The translations under genes were made by a program, and so were the position numbers. The notes under the pieces are model-generated. The model was not told the origin of the DNA, made no database searches, and saw only the letters and a program-made list of their open reading frames with translations. Shown piece by piece: positions 52,527 to 62,768 of a stretch of 64,000 nucleotides of DNA. The stretch is from positions 496,001 to 560,000 of the forward strand of contig NC_018946.1 of the NCBI RefSeq assembly GCF_000304475.1, written 5' to 3'. The DNA is from Kazachstania africana CBS 2517 (taxonomy: Eukaryota; Ascomycota; Saccharomycetes; Saccharomycetales; Saccharomycetaceae). The stretch's first letter is position 1; the number at the start of each line of letters is the position of its first letter.

Positions 52527-53717
52527 CTCCTCTAACTTCTTCTAGGTTATTTTGTAAAGTATGCGTACCTACATACTGTTAGTACATCGAACTTATATAT
52601 AATTTTTGCATTTCTGATTGACTTCAGTAAATTCGGGCACTAATTTATACTGAAGCCGAAACTATACTGATCAAATAATCAACAAGAAAACTCAACGATT
52701 TTAGATGTATATCGGGACCTCGATAATTAAAACCGTAGTACAATCTACTTAATGTGACTTTTACTTCAAGAACAATTTATCTTGAACGTTCAACTTGGTT
52801 TGACTGGATATATAACCGTATTCGGTGAAATAGTATTAGCGCCGATATGGTGCGGAAAACTCTGCAGTTGTAGAGTGCTAATATGATCAGTATATTCAGA
52901 ACATACGGTGCCGTTACTACTGAAGATAATCCTTGAAGAAATACATTAATGGCAATGTTCCGTTCCCCACTTGTTAATATTTTTGGTTACATAATATTCT
53001 CCGCCTTTAAGACAGGATTCTTGGATCAAGAGAGTTATTCTCAATTACGAAGTTTTCAGCGCCACAGTTAAAACTCCTAAATCACAATGCAATGTTGAAC
53101 GATAATAAAACGTAAGTTCCAGAAGTTACCGTTTTCGATGGCCCTCTCTTACATAGTTTAAATCAATCTTTAATAAAAAATTGTTTTGGAAAAATCTCCA
53201 AATAAAATCTAACATTTCTGTATTTCGGATGCGTGTACAATTTTCATTTTTATCAAAGAAAAATCATTATGAAAAAAATTTAAAAGATCACGCGCTAAAA
53301 ATATGAGATATAAATGAAACATAGCTTTTTTTGCTATATTATGATAAACTGGCTGCTTTTGTCAACTCATATGTCGTTATATATAATTAAAGAAGTACTT
53401 TGGAACCAAAGGGCCTATGATTATTTGTGTTACTATCTGTGCCATTCTTTTTTTCTAAGAACATATCAATCATTAGCTGTAAATAAATAATGTAATAGAA
53501 GACAGCTCTATGAATGAAAAATATGTGTGCAATGTGGCTTTTGATGTAGGTTCATAAATTGCTTGAGATGGTGTACTGTACCAGAATATTTTTGCGACCG
53601 TTTCTTGCTGTAGCCGCACTCTCTAAAGGCGAAAAATTTTCCAATATTTTTTGGTAGCTGTAAGAATATTTTCGATGAGATACACAAGAGCTAAGCCAAA
53701 GAAGAAGAGATCTCAAT
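52527..53717. other. IZH2-RRP6 intergenic region at the former CEN15 position
   Basis: A 1.19-kb divergent gap. In S. cerevisiae IZH2, PHO80, CEN15 and RRP6 follow each other, so a centromere could be expected here; PHO80 is absent. Most of it is AT-rich (the densest part is about 53155-53340). TTTCGGATGCGTGTACA at 53223-53239 and ATCACGCG at 53287-53294 vaguely resemble CDEIII and CDEI but in incompatible arrangement. The RRP6 side has RRPE and PAC elements. Confidence 0.4.
53631..53679 (+). promoter_or_regulatory. RRPE and PAC elements of RRP6
   Basis: GAAAAATTTT at 53631-53640 matches the RRPE motif, and CGATGAG at 53673-53679 the PAC core. They lie 80 and 40 bp before the RRP6 ATG. The pair marks the ribosome-biogenesis regulon, consistent with a nuclear exosome subunit. 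Confidence 0.5.
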
Positions 53718-55925
53718 ATGTTACTAGAGGAGCAAAAAAAGCTACTGTCAGACGTAGTCAATACGGTTAGGGCTTCCTCTACATTAGCTGCTCAGGATGT
53801 AGACTTTTATCGCAGTTTGGATTCAGAGGTATCCCATTCGATTAATGAAGTAACAGATGAGCTCAATGATATGGTCAATAGCATTATTTTGTCTATCGAT
53901 GAAAATTATGAGACATTAGATGAAGGGAAAGAGGAACTCACGGAGTCTTGGAAGAGTTTGAGCAACATTGTTGATAATTTATTTGAGAAATCAGATCGTT
54001 CATTAGATATCTTGAAAACAGGCGCAAAGAAAAAGCCTACTAATCCACCATTTGAGTACTTTGAGAACGCCACAACAACAGAAAATATTCCCCAAAAGCG
54101 TATTAATAAACCACAGCTTAAATTTGTTCCACCTATTGATAATAGTGAATCGCACCCTTTCATTCCATTGCTAAAGGAAAAGCCCAATGCATTAAAGACA
54201 ATCGATGAAAGTACGAAGTTGATAAACTCGGATGAGAATGTTCCAGAGCATTATGCCCATCCATACGAATATGAAATTGATAATCAGCCATATAATGATT
54301 CTATTTTACAGGTGAGAGAACCAATTCCTTCAAAATCCTGGTCAGAAACAGAGGGAGTGTGGGTCGACAACGTCGAATCCTTGAACCACATGTTGAATGA
54401 TATTAAAAAATATACTGAAATAGCAATCGATTTAGAACATCATGACTATAGGACATATTATGGTATAGTTTGTCTGATGCAGATTAGCACAAGAGAAACT
54501 GATTATCTTGTTGACACCATTGCTCTTCGTAACGATTTAAAGGTCTTGAATGAAGTATTTACCGACCCCTCAGTTGTCAAAGTCTTACATGGTGCTTTCA
54601 TGGATATTATATGGCTACAAAGAGATTTAGGACTTTACATAGTAAGTTTGTTTGACACTTTTCATGCTTCTAGAGCACTCGGATTTCCTAGACATAGTTT
54701 GGCATATTTACTAGAAGAATTTGCCAACTTCAAGACTTCAAAAAAATATCAGCTAGCAGATTGGAGAGTAAGACCACTTTCGAAGGCCATGACAGCATAT
54801 GCTAGAGCCGATACACATTTTCTATTAAATATTTACGACCAGCTAAGGAATAGGTTAGTGGAAACCAACAAGCTTGTTGGTGTTTTGAACGAATCTAGAA
54901 ATGTCGCCAAAAGAAGGTTCGAATATTCCAAGTTCAGACCGAGAGTTCCTTCTCCAAATGTTTATTCTGCTTTGGAAAAGGAGGATCCTTGGAGAACATT
55001 AATGTTTCAATATAATATTCCTTCAGAAAGGGAAGATCTATTGAAAGGCTTATTCGAATGGAGAGATATGATTGCAAGAAGAGATGACGAGTCGCCAAGA
55101 TACATTATGCCAAACCAATTAATGGTCACTTTGGTTGCCTATACACCAACTGACCCCGCTGGAGTCATTTCAGCCAGCCAGGTAGTAACGGATTATGTGA
55201 GATCTAATTCCAAAATTATAGCAAACTTGATAAAAAATGCTTTAACTCGTGCTAAGGATCAGAATAGGCAGCTGCAATTTGTTGCAGATAATCACACGAG
55301 GGAGTCCTACAGAAGCACAGATAAGATGACAGTTTCTCAAATAAAAGAAACAGCTTCCGTATTCATTCAGATTGCTGAAAAGCTTGGTACATGTAACAAT
55401 GATCAGCAGCAATCTAAATCTTTTGCCAGATCAAACTATTTTGGTAGTCTTTCAAAGAAGCTAGATATTATTGAATATAAAAATGGTGAAAAGCATAGTG
55501 TGAAACAGCAGCAATTAGTTAGCCGCTTCAACACATATACGAAGCAGGTAAACGAATTAACAAACGTTAGATATGAACTGCCGGTTCACAAAGAACCGCC
55601 CCAATTGCAAAAAGACGATGTTGAAGAAGTAAAAAAAACCATTATTGCTGATAGCATACCAGCTAAGCCTGAGATAGACCTTGATGAAGTTGTTGTGCTA
55701 AAGAAGGTGAACAGGCAACCCAATAAGACTAAACTAGAAGAAAATGAAAAAATAGATTTTATAGACTATTCAAAAAGTGAAAAGATTTTGAAAGGTGACA
55801 AACAAAGAAAGAAGAGAGAATCAAAGAAAAGACAGTTTGATCCATTTGCTGCCAGTAATGAGGGTCCAAAAGCAGCTAGAAAAAGAAAATCTGGCACGAG
55901 AGGCAGAAATCTCTCTTATAAATGA
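53718..55925 (+). CDS. RRP6: nuclear exosome 3'-5' exoribonuclease
   Basis: A 735-residue RNase D-type exonuclease of the nuclear exosome, trimming rRNA and snoRNA and degrading aberrant RNA. The N-terminal PMC2NT domain (about 10-100) binds Rrp47. The DEDD-Y site is intact and numbered like yeast Rrp6: D238 and E240 (AIDLEHHDY), D296 (GAFMDIIWLQRD), Y361 and D365 (YARADTHFLL). An HRDC domain spans about 435-515, and the basic C-terminus ends KRKSGTRGRNLSYK. ATG at 53718. Length equals the yeast protein (733). Locus YOR001W. Confidence 0.98.
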   Translation: MLLEEQKKLLSDVVNTVRASSTLAAQDVDFYRSLDSEVSHSINEVTDELNDMVNSIILSIDENYETLDEGKEELTESWKSLSNIVDNLFEKSDRSLDILKTGAKKKPTNPPFEYFENATTTENIPQKRINKPQLKFVPPIDNSESHPFIPLLKEKPNALKTIDESTKLINSDENVPEHYAHPYEYEIDNQPYNDSILQVREPIPSKSWSETEGVWVDNVESLNHMLNDIKKYTEIAIDLEHHDYRTYYGIVCLMQISTRETDYLVDTIALRNDLKVLNEVFTDPSVVKVLHGAFMDIIWLQRDLGLYIVSLFDTFHASRALGFPRHSLAYLLEEFANFKTSKKYQLADWRVRPLSKAMTAYARADTHFLLNIYDQLRNRLVETNKLVGVLNESRNVAKRRFEYSKFRPRVPSPNVYSALEKEDPWRTLMFQYNIPSEREDLLKGLFEWRDMIARRDDESPRYIMPNQLMVTLVAYTPTDPAGVISASQVVTDYVRSNSKIIANLIKNALTRAKDQNRQLQFVADNHTRESYRSTDKMTVSQIKETASVFIQIAEKLGTCNNDQQQSKSFARSNYFGSLSKKLDIIEYKNGEKHSVKQQQLVSRFNTYTKQVNELTNVRYELPVHKEPPQLQKDDVEEVKKTIIADSIPAKPEIDLDEVVVLKKVNRQPNKTKLEENEKIDFIDYSKSEKILKGDKQRKKRESKKRQFDPFAASNEGPKAARKRKSGTRGRNLSYK

Positions 55926-56129
55926 TGAAGCCGAATCAAATGATGACTAGTTCTATTCCTCTAGAGTACGTAACTTATATAAATACAAATATAAGGATTA
56001 TCTGATCTGTACCATAGCATATGCCAGCTATAAATTATTCTTTTTATCTGTAGAATGCTGTCGTCCCGAAAATAATATATATATATGAAAGGAGTGCTAT
56101 ATGAATAAAGAAATAGAAACAATACATGT

Positions 56130-56756
56130 TCAACAGGCACAGGAGTCGGCCTCACCATCCAACTGAATATTTATAGCATCATTGAAATCTTCTTCGAATG
56201 CGTCTGCATCATTCTGGTTTTGTTGCAGAGCACTACGAGCAATTTCTTCGAACGCAGGATCCACATTGATGGATGATTTGGCACTTGTTAAAAACAGAGG
56301 GATATTTCCCAAGGATTTCGCTAGATCTTGAGCAGATTTGACACTAATAACCTTTTTGGTTTCTTCTATGTCGATTTTGTTCCCTAATATAACAAATGGG
56401 AATGATTCTGGAGAGGATACATTAGCATGAACTAAAAACTCATCTCTCCAAGATTTAATATTCTCAAAAGATTTTGTATTAGTAACGTCATAGACGAGAA
56501 CACAACAATCGGCACCTCTGTAAAATGCAACGCCTAAAGATTGGAAACGCTCTTGGCCTGCTGTATCCCAAACTTGCATTGTGGCTGTTCTATCACCATC
56601 TACATTAATCTCTTTCGTCAAAAAATCTGCACCTATAGTAGCCTTATATTGTTGCGAATATTTGTCGTTCACATAGCGATGCATTAGCGACGTCTTTCCC
56701 ACACCTGAATCACCAAGGATAATAACCTTTAGAATAGTTTTTTTTTTAGAAGACAT
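56130..56756 (-). CDS. YPT7: Rab7-type GTPase for vacuole fusion
   Basis: A 208-residue Rab GTPase that drives homotypic vacuole fusion and late endosome to vacuole traffic. The nucleotide motifs are complete: GDSGVGKT (15-22), the switch I threonine in [25 protein letters not shown], and TSAK. The hypervariable tail ends with CAC for double geranylgeranylation. A stretch of about 200 bp separates it from the convergent RRP6 end. In S. cerevisiae YPT7 (YML001W) borders CEN13; its orientation relative to CDC5 is inverted here. Confidence 0.98.
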   Translation of the reverse strand: MSSKKKTILKVIILGDSGVGKTSLMHRYVNDKYSQQYKATIGADFLTKEINVDGDRTATMQVWDTAGQERFQSLGVAFYRGADCCVLVYDVTNTKSFENIKSWRDEFLVHANVSSPESFPFVILGNKIDIEETKKVISVKSAQDLAKSLGNIPLFLTSAKSSINVDPAFEEIARSALQQNQNDADAFEEDFNDAINIQLDGEADSCAC

Positions 56757-57334
56757 GTTCTTACTATGTTTATCTTTTGCAAATTGTTGTATTCACCAAA
56801 ATTTATTCAAATGAAGCTGACTGAAATTAACACGATTATTACTATAGTTAGAGAAACGCCTTTTGCATTCACAGTACCAATTAGCAATTTGACTTCACTT
56901 GCACTGAGATTGTCTTCTGACATGCATTTGGTTTAACAAACACCCTTTTATAAACCAGAAAAACATTCAACTAAAAGTAAGAGTAAGCGAGTTACCCGGT
57001 ACCACATTGGAATACATAAAGTGTATCCTCTATCAGACTGAATTACATTGAGGCCCATCCGATAGAGTACATAAAAATTCGTGCATATATCTAGTCAATG
57101 TGGCAGTAAGTTTCATGCTTTGATAAAACCACCATGAATAGTGAGTGGATCATTTCCTCAAGATTTATTTTTTGATCAAACCAGCATCGTCGAAAATTTC
57201 TCCGTATGAATAAAATCTATTGGAAGAAAATGTACATCGAAAAAGATAAAAGAATGTCATTCATTGAATTGAGATAACAATCATATAAATTTGTGAATAA
57301 ATTTCTTACACTAGCAGCGTATACTTGAGTAATA
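56757..57334. promoter_or_regulatory. YPT7 / pirin divergent promoter region
   Basis: A 578-bp gap. TTACCCG at 56992-56998 is a perfect Reb1 core near its centre, fitting a shared promoter. No gene or centromere element is visible. Confidence 0.45.
56992..56998 (+). promoter_or_regulatory. Reb1-type site between YPT7 and pirin gene
   Basis: TTACCCG, an exact Reb1 core, 240 bp from the YPT7 start and 340 bp from the pirin start. Confidence 0.45.
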
Positions 57335-58486
57335 ATGTCATCGCCTGCTACCGAAAATACTAGTATAAGGAAAAACCCCAACACCAGGGCAAATAAGAGA
57401 AGGGCTAACCAGAACGTATACAATGCAAAATATACTATATTTGGTGTTATTGGTTTGTTAGCCTGTTTTGTGTTCCAAAAGATCGTATTAGAACCAAGGA
57501 GAATTAAATGGGGTTTGGAGGACTTTCGTCAGAACAATTTTAATGAAGAGAAACAAGAGGATGAAATGAGCAGGATAATTCATCAACGTTCAATCATTAA
57601 TCATTTCATCCCAAATGAAACCTTTGAGGGTGATGGAGCTAGAGTTAAAAGATCGATTGGCTCCCACGAACAAAGAAGGTTTGCCCCATTTTTAATGCTG
57701 GACGATTTTGATGTCACACCGCCTGCTGGTTTCCCAGACCATCCACATCATGGACAAGAAACTATCACTTACGTCTTGAGTGGTATGATTGCCCATGAAG
57801 ATTTTACCGGTTTAAACGGAATTCTCTCCCCTGGAGACTTGCAATTTATGACTGCAGGCAGGGGTATAGTTCATTCTGAAATTCCTGTCACTATGGAAAA
57901 TGGTGGGTCATGCAGAGGCTTGCAACTTTGGGTTGACTTACCCCAAGACCTTAAGACTATAGAGCCAAGATATAGAAACCTCAGAGCAGCTGATATTCCA
58001 ATTGCAATGCCCTATGAAAATTTAAAGGTCTATGTTATAAGCGGTAAATCGTATGACGTTGAATCTTTAAATGATTTAGCTTATACTCCGGTTCATTTAT
58101 ATCACTTTGTTACAATAAAGGCGGGTACGCCTTTTATTCAAGAATTTCCAAAAGATTTTAATGTTTTTTTGTACGTTATTAAAGGTGCAGTATTAATCAA
58201 TGAAAAAATTTTTAAAGAGAACACAGCAATTTTCTTCGATGTAGATGGCGAATCCATTGAAGGCCAGTTTGCAACAGATGATTCCGAATTTGTATTAGTT
58301 GGTGGTGAGATTTTGAACCAACCGGTTGTGCAGCAAGGCCCCTTTGTCGAGACTGATAAGCAAAAGTTAATGCAAGTTTTCGATGATTTTGAATCTTATC
58401 GTAATGGGTTTGAAAGAGCCGAAAACTGGGAATCCAATATTCGTAAAGGAATAAAAGAAGCAGAAGCTAGAGAGCTAAGAACCTAA
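57335..58486 (+). CDS. pirin-family protein with N-terminal membrane anchor
   Basis: A 383-residue protein. From about residue 78 on it is a complete bicupin pirin, much like human PIR: RFAPFLMLDDFDVTPPAGF, then DHPHHGQETITYVLSG, GDLQFMTAGRGIVHSE, and the closing PVVQQGPFV and NGFERAENWESNI. Metal ligands are intact (H136, H138, H180, E182). Pirins are iron-binding proteins, in some cases quercetinases or transcription cofactors. The first 77 residues are unusual: a basic segment, a transmembrane stretch (about 33-52, YTIFGVIGLLACFVFQKI) and a charged linker. An ATG at 57566 would give a normal cytosolic pirin. To my knowledge reference S. cerevisiae has no pirin. Confidence 0.9.
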   Translation: MSSPATENTSIRKNPNTRANKRRANQNVYNAKYTIFGVIGLLACFVFQKIVLEPRRIKWGLEDFRQNNFNEEKQEDEMSRIIHQRSIINHFIPNETFEGDGARVKRSIGSHEQRRFAPFLMLDDFDVTPPAGFPDHPHHGQETITYVLSGMIAHEDFTGLNGILSPGDLQFMTAGRGIVHSEIPVTMENGGSCRGLQLWVDLPQDLKTIEPRYRNLRAADIPIAMPYENLKVYVISGKSYDVESLNDLAYTPVHLYHFVTIKAGTPFIQEFPKDFNVFLYVIKGAVLINEKIFKENTAIFFDVDGESIEGQFATDDSEFVLVGGEILNQPVVQQGPFVETDKQKLMQVFDDFESYRNGFERAENWESNIRKGIKEAEARELRT

Positions 58487-59572
58487 TAACAGGGGCATTG
58501 AATAGTATACATGAATTTTAACCGGCACATCATTAGCTTCTAGTATTATGACGTAAAACTTACATATCGGTATAAGATTAAAGTGTTTTTAAAAGGCTTA
58601 TTAACGTTGGGGCAGCAATCTTCTAGCAAGATCACTTCATGCACATCATAATTTATGCATGAAGATGATTCCTTACCATTTTGCGGCTATAGTCGGTGCT
58701 TTTATTTATTTCTGAATCACACGAGAAATGCAGTTTTTGGGCTGTTACGATTTACTAAGCTTTTCAAATTGCATCAAGAAGATTTTTGAACGCCGTTTCG
58801 GGAGCATTTTTTGAAATAATAAGATATTTTTCTACCGAATTTTCAATCTCCAACTTGGTTTAGATTATGGTGATTTAGTTCCGAGTTATCGGTCTGGCTT
58901 CAATATATATGTATATCAGATGTAGCTTATGAAAACCAGAAGTTGCTGCTATATAATGAGTGAAATTTCATTTCCCTCACTTTTTTATTCTTAGAGTTAA
59001 TCATGGTCTCTAACAGATCTCTTATGTCGGTAGGCTCGTCGATGAAAATGTGTTTATCTGCAAAAAAACAACCTTTTGTCAATTTTCGGAACCAGGGCTG
59101 AATATTTATATCTGTAATGGAGATATTTTAGCTCTTTGATATGTAGTATTAGTTACGCTTTGCATATTATATTTTTCACTTGTTGTGAAAGCTTTAGATT
59201 GGACGCTTTTTCAGTGAAAAATAAGTCTTACTTTTTGAAAGGTTGCTAGTTCAAATTGACGGTTCCAATTTTGATATCTTCCGCAACCGTTTTATCAAAC
59301 AAGCTATCCACGATTGTTGCATCCATTTTTGGAGTTTTTGCTAGATATCTTCCGTTTATTAATTAATAGTGTAGCTTAATGACAGTATCACGTTGTCATT
59401 ATCTTGCGAACCTCAATGGTATTCTTGTCCAATTAAATGATGAAATATAAGAATGAACACAAGAGTGATATTACGAAGTATATAAACTGAAATTTTGAAT
59501 ATGAAAAAAGCTTAATCTACTACATGCATTATTTCTAATAATATCACAGATTTTTTTTTGTTCACTTTCCCC
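58487..59572. other. pirin-CDC5 convergent intergenic region, near the former CEN13 position
   Basis: A 1.09-kb gap between two convergent 3' ends, unusually long for that layout. A minus-strand TGGTTCCGAAAA (59083-59094) resembles CDEIII but lacks one base of TGNTTNCCGAA, and the DNA beyond it is not clearly CDEII-like. ATCACGTT (59387-59394) is one base off CDEI but far away. No protein gene is seen. Confidence 0.4.
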
Positions 59573-61714
59573 TTACTGGTCAACTCTGACAATCATTGAT
59601 TTTTGTTTCAAGCCTTCTTTTACCAAGGCTAATTTTTCAATAAAGTTACTTTCAGGATAATTTGGAATGCTGCCAAGTTTTAAAACTTCAACTAATGGAT
59701 AAGTAAAGCTTTCGTGCGATGGCGAAATATATGTGACCAATTTACCGCTCTCAGAAATTGCCAATTTGTGATGATCCTTGAAATTGAACTGGAAAGTACC
59801 GTCACTTAATTCAAACATTACAAATTGTTTAAATCTTGTGTATCTTCTCAAGAAGACATCGTCTTTATGATGCTCTTCTCTTCCAAACGTTGAAACTCTA
59901 CTCAAATTTGCTCTCATATATTTGGAGAAAAAATCAACAACTTCTAGGTATCTATTTAATTCCTTTGGTCTTTCATCCAGTAGATAATGACTTGCAATCC
60001 AACCCTCCCTATTATCATAACTTATATACCAAAATTCTTCAGCATCTGCTAATCTTAATACAGTACAACCATTATTGAAAAGAACTCCGATATCATCAGT
60101 TGACAATTGATATGAAAAACCATGCTTGTTAGAATAGTCAACCCATTTAGTGACGATCATGGGGTGTTTCACCTTCGGTAGTCGTGATTGTGGTAAACCA
60201 CCCATTTTCTTTTGTGCTTCTGCTTCTAGTATACCGTTTAGAGTCAAATTACATTCACTGGCCAAAATTCTTAATGAGATTTCTGATTTAATAGTATTTG
60301 TTGAAGTTGGTATTAAGCTTTTCTTAATTGTTTCCCGTTGCGCTCTACGTATTCTTGCTTGACGCGCTAATTCATTTAATTTTCTTTGTGCATCAAGATC
60401 AATAACTTCCTTATATTTGTTCTTGGTCCCACCAGGGGATAAAGAATGCGGTAAAACAGAATTTGAGGAACTTGAACTGGTTGTGGTTGTTGTATAATAT
60501 TTTTCAATGGGTAGTGGTTCTTTATTCATATTACGATCCAACATGCCGCTTTTTTCCATACAATTCTCGAAGTTGATTAAAGATTCAGCCATTGAAATTT
60601 CATTTTCATAATTTGGAACCTCTACCATTACACTCTCTTTTGTAGAAGGTGGAAAACAACCTCTAAACCATATATAATCCATGATTTCATTAACCGATGG
60701 TCTTTCTAAAGGGTCTAACGATAAAATATCCTGGATTAAAATTTTTGCTTCACTTGATATTAACTTATCCTTTGGGAATGAAAAGTCTCTACATTTAATT
60801 CTTTCATAAATTGTGTTAACATCTTTCGATTGGAAAGGTGGTCTACCTATTATCAAAGCATAAATCATTACACCTATAGACCAAATATCCACTTCATATG
60901 AATGACCCGAATGTTTGCCCATTAAGACTTCTGGCGCAATATAATTTGGCGTACCACAGACTGTATATTTACGTTCTCTATCATTGGCAAGAGTAGCAGC
61001 CAAACCAAAATCACCAATTTTAAGATTATATTTTCTGTCAAAGAAAATATTACCTAATTTTAAATCTCTATGAATAACTTTTCTTGAATGCATATATTTA
61101 ATTGCACCACATATTTGTGTTGTAAAGAATCTAACCTCTGGCTCAGTTAAACTTTTTCTTTTTTTCAATAGATCCATCAAAGAACCGTTTGGACAAATTT
61201 CTAAAAGAATATATACATTAGTATCATCTTCAAAACAATCTATGAATTGGACGATGTTAACGTGTTTCATTGATTTATGAATTTGAATTTCAGATAACAA
61301 TTTTTTTCTCGTCTTCTCTGATTTAATTGAGATTTTAGCAACGGTCTTTGCTGCAAAAATTTTACCAGAATCATCTCTAATTTGGAAACAACGTGCAAAC
61401 CCACCTTCACCAAGGAAATGTCCTCTATGATAATCTCTTCCTCTTGTTTTAATTAGAGATGGCGGTGTCTTACACAATGACGATAATTTTTCTTTTTTCT
61501 TCTTCTGAGGAGGCTGATCGTGTCTATGATGATAGTCGGTTCTCTTGTTGTTACTATTTGTTTGTATAACAATATTTTCTTTGTTCCCTATGTAATTATT
61601 GTTATTGCTATCATTATTATTATTATTATTATTAGACTTAATTGGAGTGTGCACAACATTTGAACGGGTATTTAGCTGTTTCTCATTTACTGTTTTTAAA
61701 GGAGCCAAAGACAT
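59573..61714 (-). CDS. CDC5: polo-like kinase
   Basis: A 713-residue mitotic kinase controlling mitotic exit, cohesin removal and cytokinesis. The N-terminus has destruction signals: a D-box-like RSNVVHTP stretch (18-25) and a KEN box (45-47). The kinase domain (about 98-355) shows GEGGFA, K123, HRDLKLGN (D217), DFG (235-237), and the T-loop Thr at 251. The PLPHSLSPGGTKNKYKE linker leads to two polo boxes (about 515-600 and 615-705). Length close to S. cerevisiae Cdc5 (705). An ATT repeat at 61610-61635 encodes Asn near the start. Locus YMR001C, next to CEN13 in S. cerevisiae. Confidence 0.98.
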   Translation of the reverse strand: MSLAPLKTVNEKQLNTRSNVVHTPIKSNNNNNNNDSNNNNYIGNKENIVIQTNSNNKRTDYHHRHDQPPQKKKKEKLSSLCKTPPSLIKTRGRDYHRGHFLGEGGFARCFQIRDDSGKIFAAKTVAKISIKSEKTRKKLLSEIQIHKSMKHVNIVQFIDCFEDDTNVYILLEICPNGSLMDLLKKRKSLTEPEVRFFTTQICGAIKYMHSRKVIHRDLKLGNIFFDRKYNLKIGDFGLAATLANDRERKYTVCGTPNYIAPEVLMGKHSGHSYEVDIWSIGVMIYALIIGRPPFQSKDVNTIYERIKCRDFSFPKDKLISSEAKILIQDILSLDPLERPSVNEIMDYIWFRGCFPPSTKESVMVEVPNYENEISMAESLINFENCMEKSGMLDRNMNKEPLPIEKYYTTTTTSSSSSNSVLPHSLSPGGTKNKYKEVIDLDAQRKLNELARQARIRRAQRETIKKSLIPTSTNTIKSEISLRILASECNLTLNGILEAEAQKKMGGLPQSRLPKVKHPMIVTKWVDYSNKHGFSYQLSTDDIGVLFNNGCTVLRLADAEEFWYISYDNREGWIASHYLLDERPKELNRYLEVVDFFSKYMRANLSRVSTFGREEHHKDDVFLRRYTRFKQFVMFELSDGTFQFNFKDHHKLAISESGKLVTYISPSHESFTYPLVEVLKLGSIPNYPESNFIEKLALVKEGLKQKSMIVRVDQ
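61610..61635 (-). repeat. ATT microsatellite coding poly-Asn in CDC5
   Basis: About nine ATT units on the plus strand encode asparagines at residues 28-40 of the kinase, in the disordered N-terminal tail. Confidence 0.8.
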
Positions 61715-61957
61715 TGATAAATTCTGATGTTCTGACTATAATATTAACAGTTTTGAAACAAATTTTTTTCCTCTTGTATTTTCCAAATGACAAAAGGGCC
61801 CTTCTATACAAGAAACGTCCTTTCTATACCTTGAGGTTGTGGTTAAATATTCTTATTTCTCTTTTCTGACAACAGAGTTTTTTTCAATCTTTGTGGCAGA
61901 AGATGTATGAATTAGTTGGTGATAATAAATGGTTGGGAGACAAAAAACCAAAAAAAA

Positions 61958-61976
61958 AAATTGACACCTAATAGAG
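61958..61976 (-). promoter_or_regulatory. possible Mcm1-Forkhead composite site of CDC5
   Basis: On the CDC5 strand CTCTATTAGG fits a loose Mcm1 box and is followed after one base by GTCAATTT, six of eight bases of the Forkhead consensus. Composite sites of this kind drive the CLB2 cluster, to which CDC5 belongs in S. cerevisiae. Weak match. Confidence 0.25.
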
Positions 61977-62510
61977 TGGGAAGTGAATCGAAATGAGTAA
62001 GAAGTAAATTTAGATGCAAATAAATGATATTCAATTGAACTTTTAAGCGCTATTTACAAGGTTTCGATGAGCTTCGATGAAGAAAACTAATGTAATAGGG
62101 AATGGAAAGAGTACTGGAATTGAGGACTTAGATAGATTTCCAATAATTTATAGTATGGATTTTTATAAATCCTGTATTAATTTTATTTTTACGATGATTA
62201 CAAAGATAGTATTAGATTGTAAATCGAAATGATATCCTATATGTATATATATTTGAACGGTTTCATATTTGTTGTAGTTTTACTTAAAACTGACATTTAC
62301 CAAATAAAGAAAACATGGAAAAAAAGAAGAACATGTTTTTTTGTTGTTTTTATTATTGACACTTCTTCCTAAAACGGCAGCAGCATACCTGTTCTGGAAA
62401 TACGTAAACACAAACTCTAGGGTTTCCCAGATCTGGTCGGAATCTAATGAGGGCTCACTCGAAACTGCACGTAAAAGGGTCGTAAATCGGTTAGGGCTGG
62501 AATGGCCCGG

Positions 62511-62554
62511 TTATTTTTTTTTTTTTCTTTTTTTTTTTTTTTTTGTTTTTCTTG
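62511..62554 (+). repeat. long poly-T tract
   Basis: About 40 bases of nearly pure T with one A, one C and one G interruption in the TOP1 upstream region. Such dA:dT tracts exclude nucleosomes. Confidence 0.75.
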
Positions 62555-62768
62555 AGGTTGAAAGAGGATTCGCGTGAAGAAGGTTGCAATATAATGTAGT
62601 TAAGAGAAAATAAGCCTGAAAAGAAAAGAAAGTAAGCATAAGACGTTATTACCACCATTTTCATAACTCGATAAATTTTACTACTTTCATTGGAAATTTG
62701 AGGACGCCTTCCGGTAAACGGTAAAACAATTATTCATATAATCACTACTATCTTTTCATGTATCAATT

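Larger units (their letters stand above)
61715..62768. promoter_or_regulatory. CDC5 / TOP1 divergent promoter region
   Basis: A 1.05-kb bidirectional region. On the CDC5 side a possible Mcm1 site (CCTAATAGAG, 61967-61976) has GTCAATTT one base beyond it on the CDC5 strand, resembling a Forkhead site. A very long T tract with single interruptions runs from about 62511 to 62550 on the TOP1 side. TATATGTATATATAT is near 62235. An ORF through the T tract is not credible. Confidence 0.45.

Noticed and set aside
53221..53294. CDEI/CDEIII-like pair between IZH2 and RRP6
   Set aside because: The CCGAAA core on the minus strand lacks the TGNTTN context, and ATCACGCG is one base off CDEI and only about 60 bp away. 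The set does not form a proper CDEI-CDEII-CDEIII element.
62341..62577. 78-codon ORF before TOP1
   Set aside because: Its second half is the poly-T tract read as Phe; no ATG at its start and no recognisable sequence.
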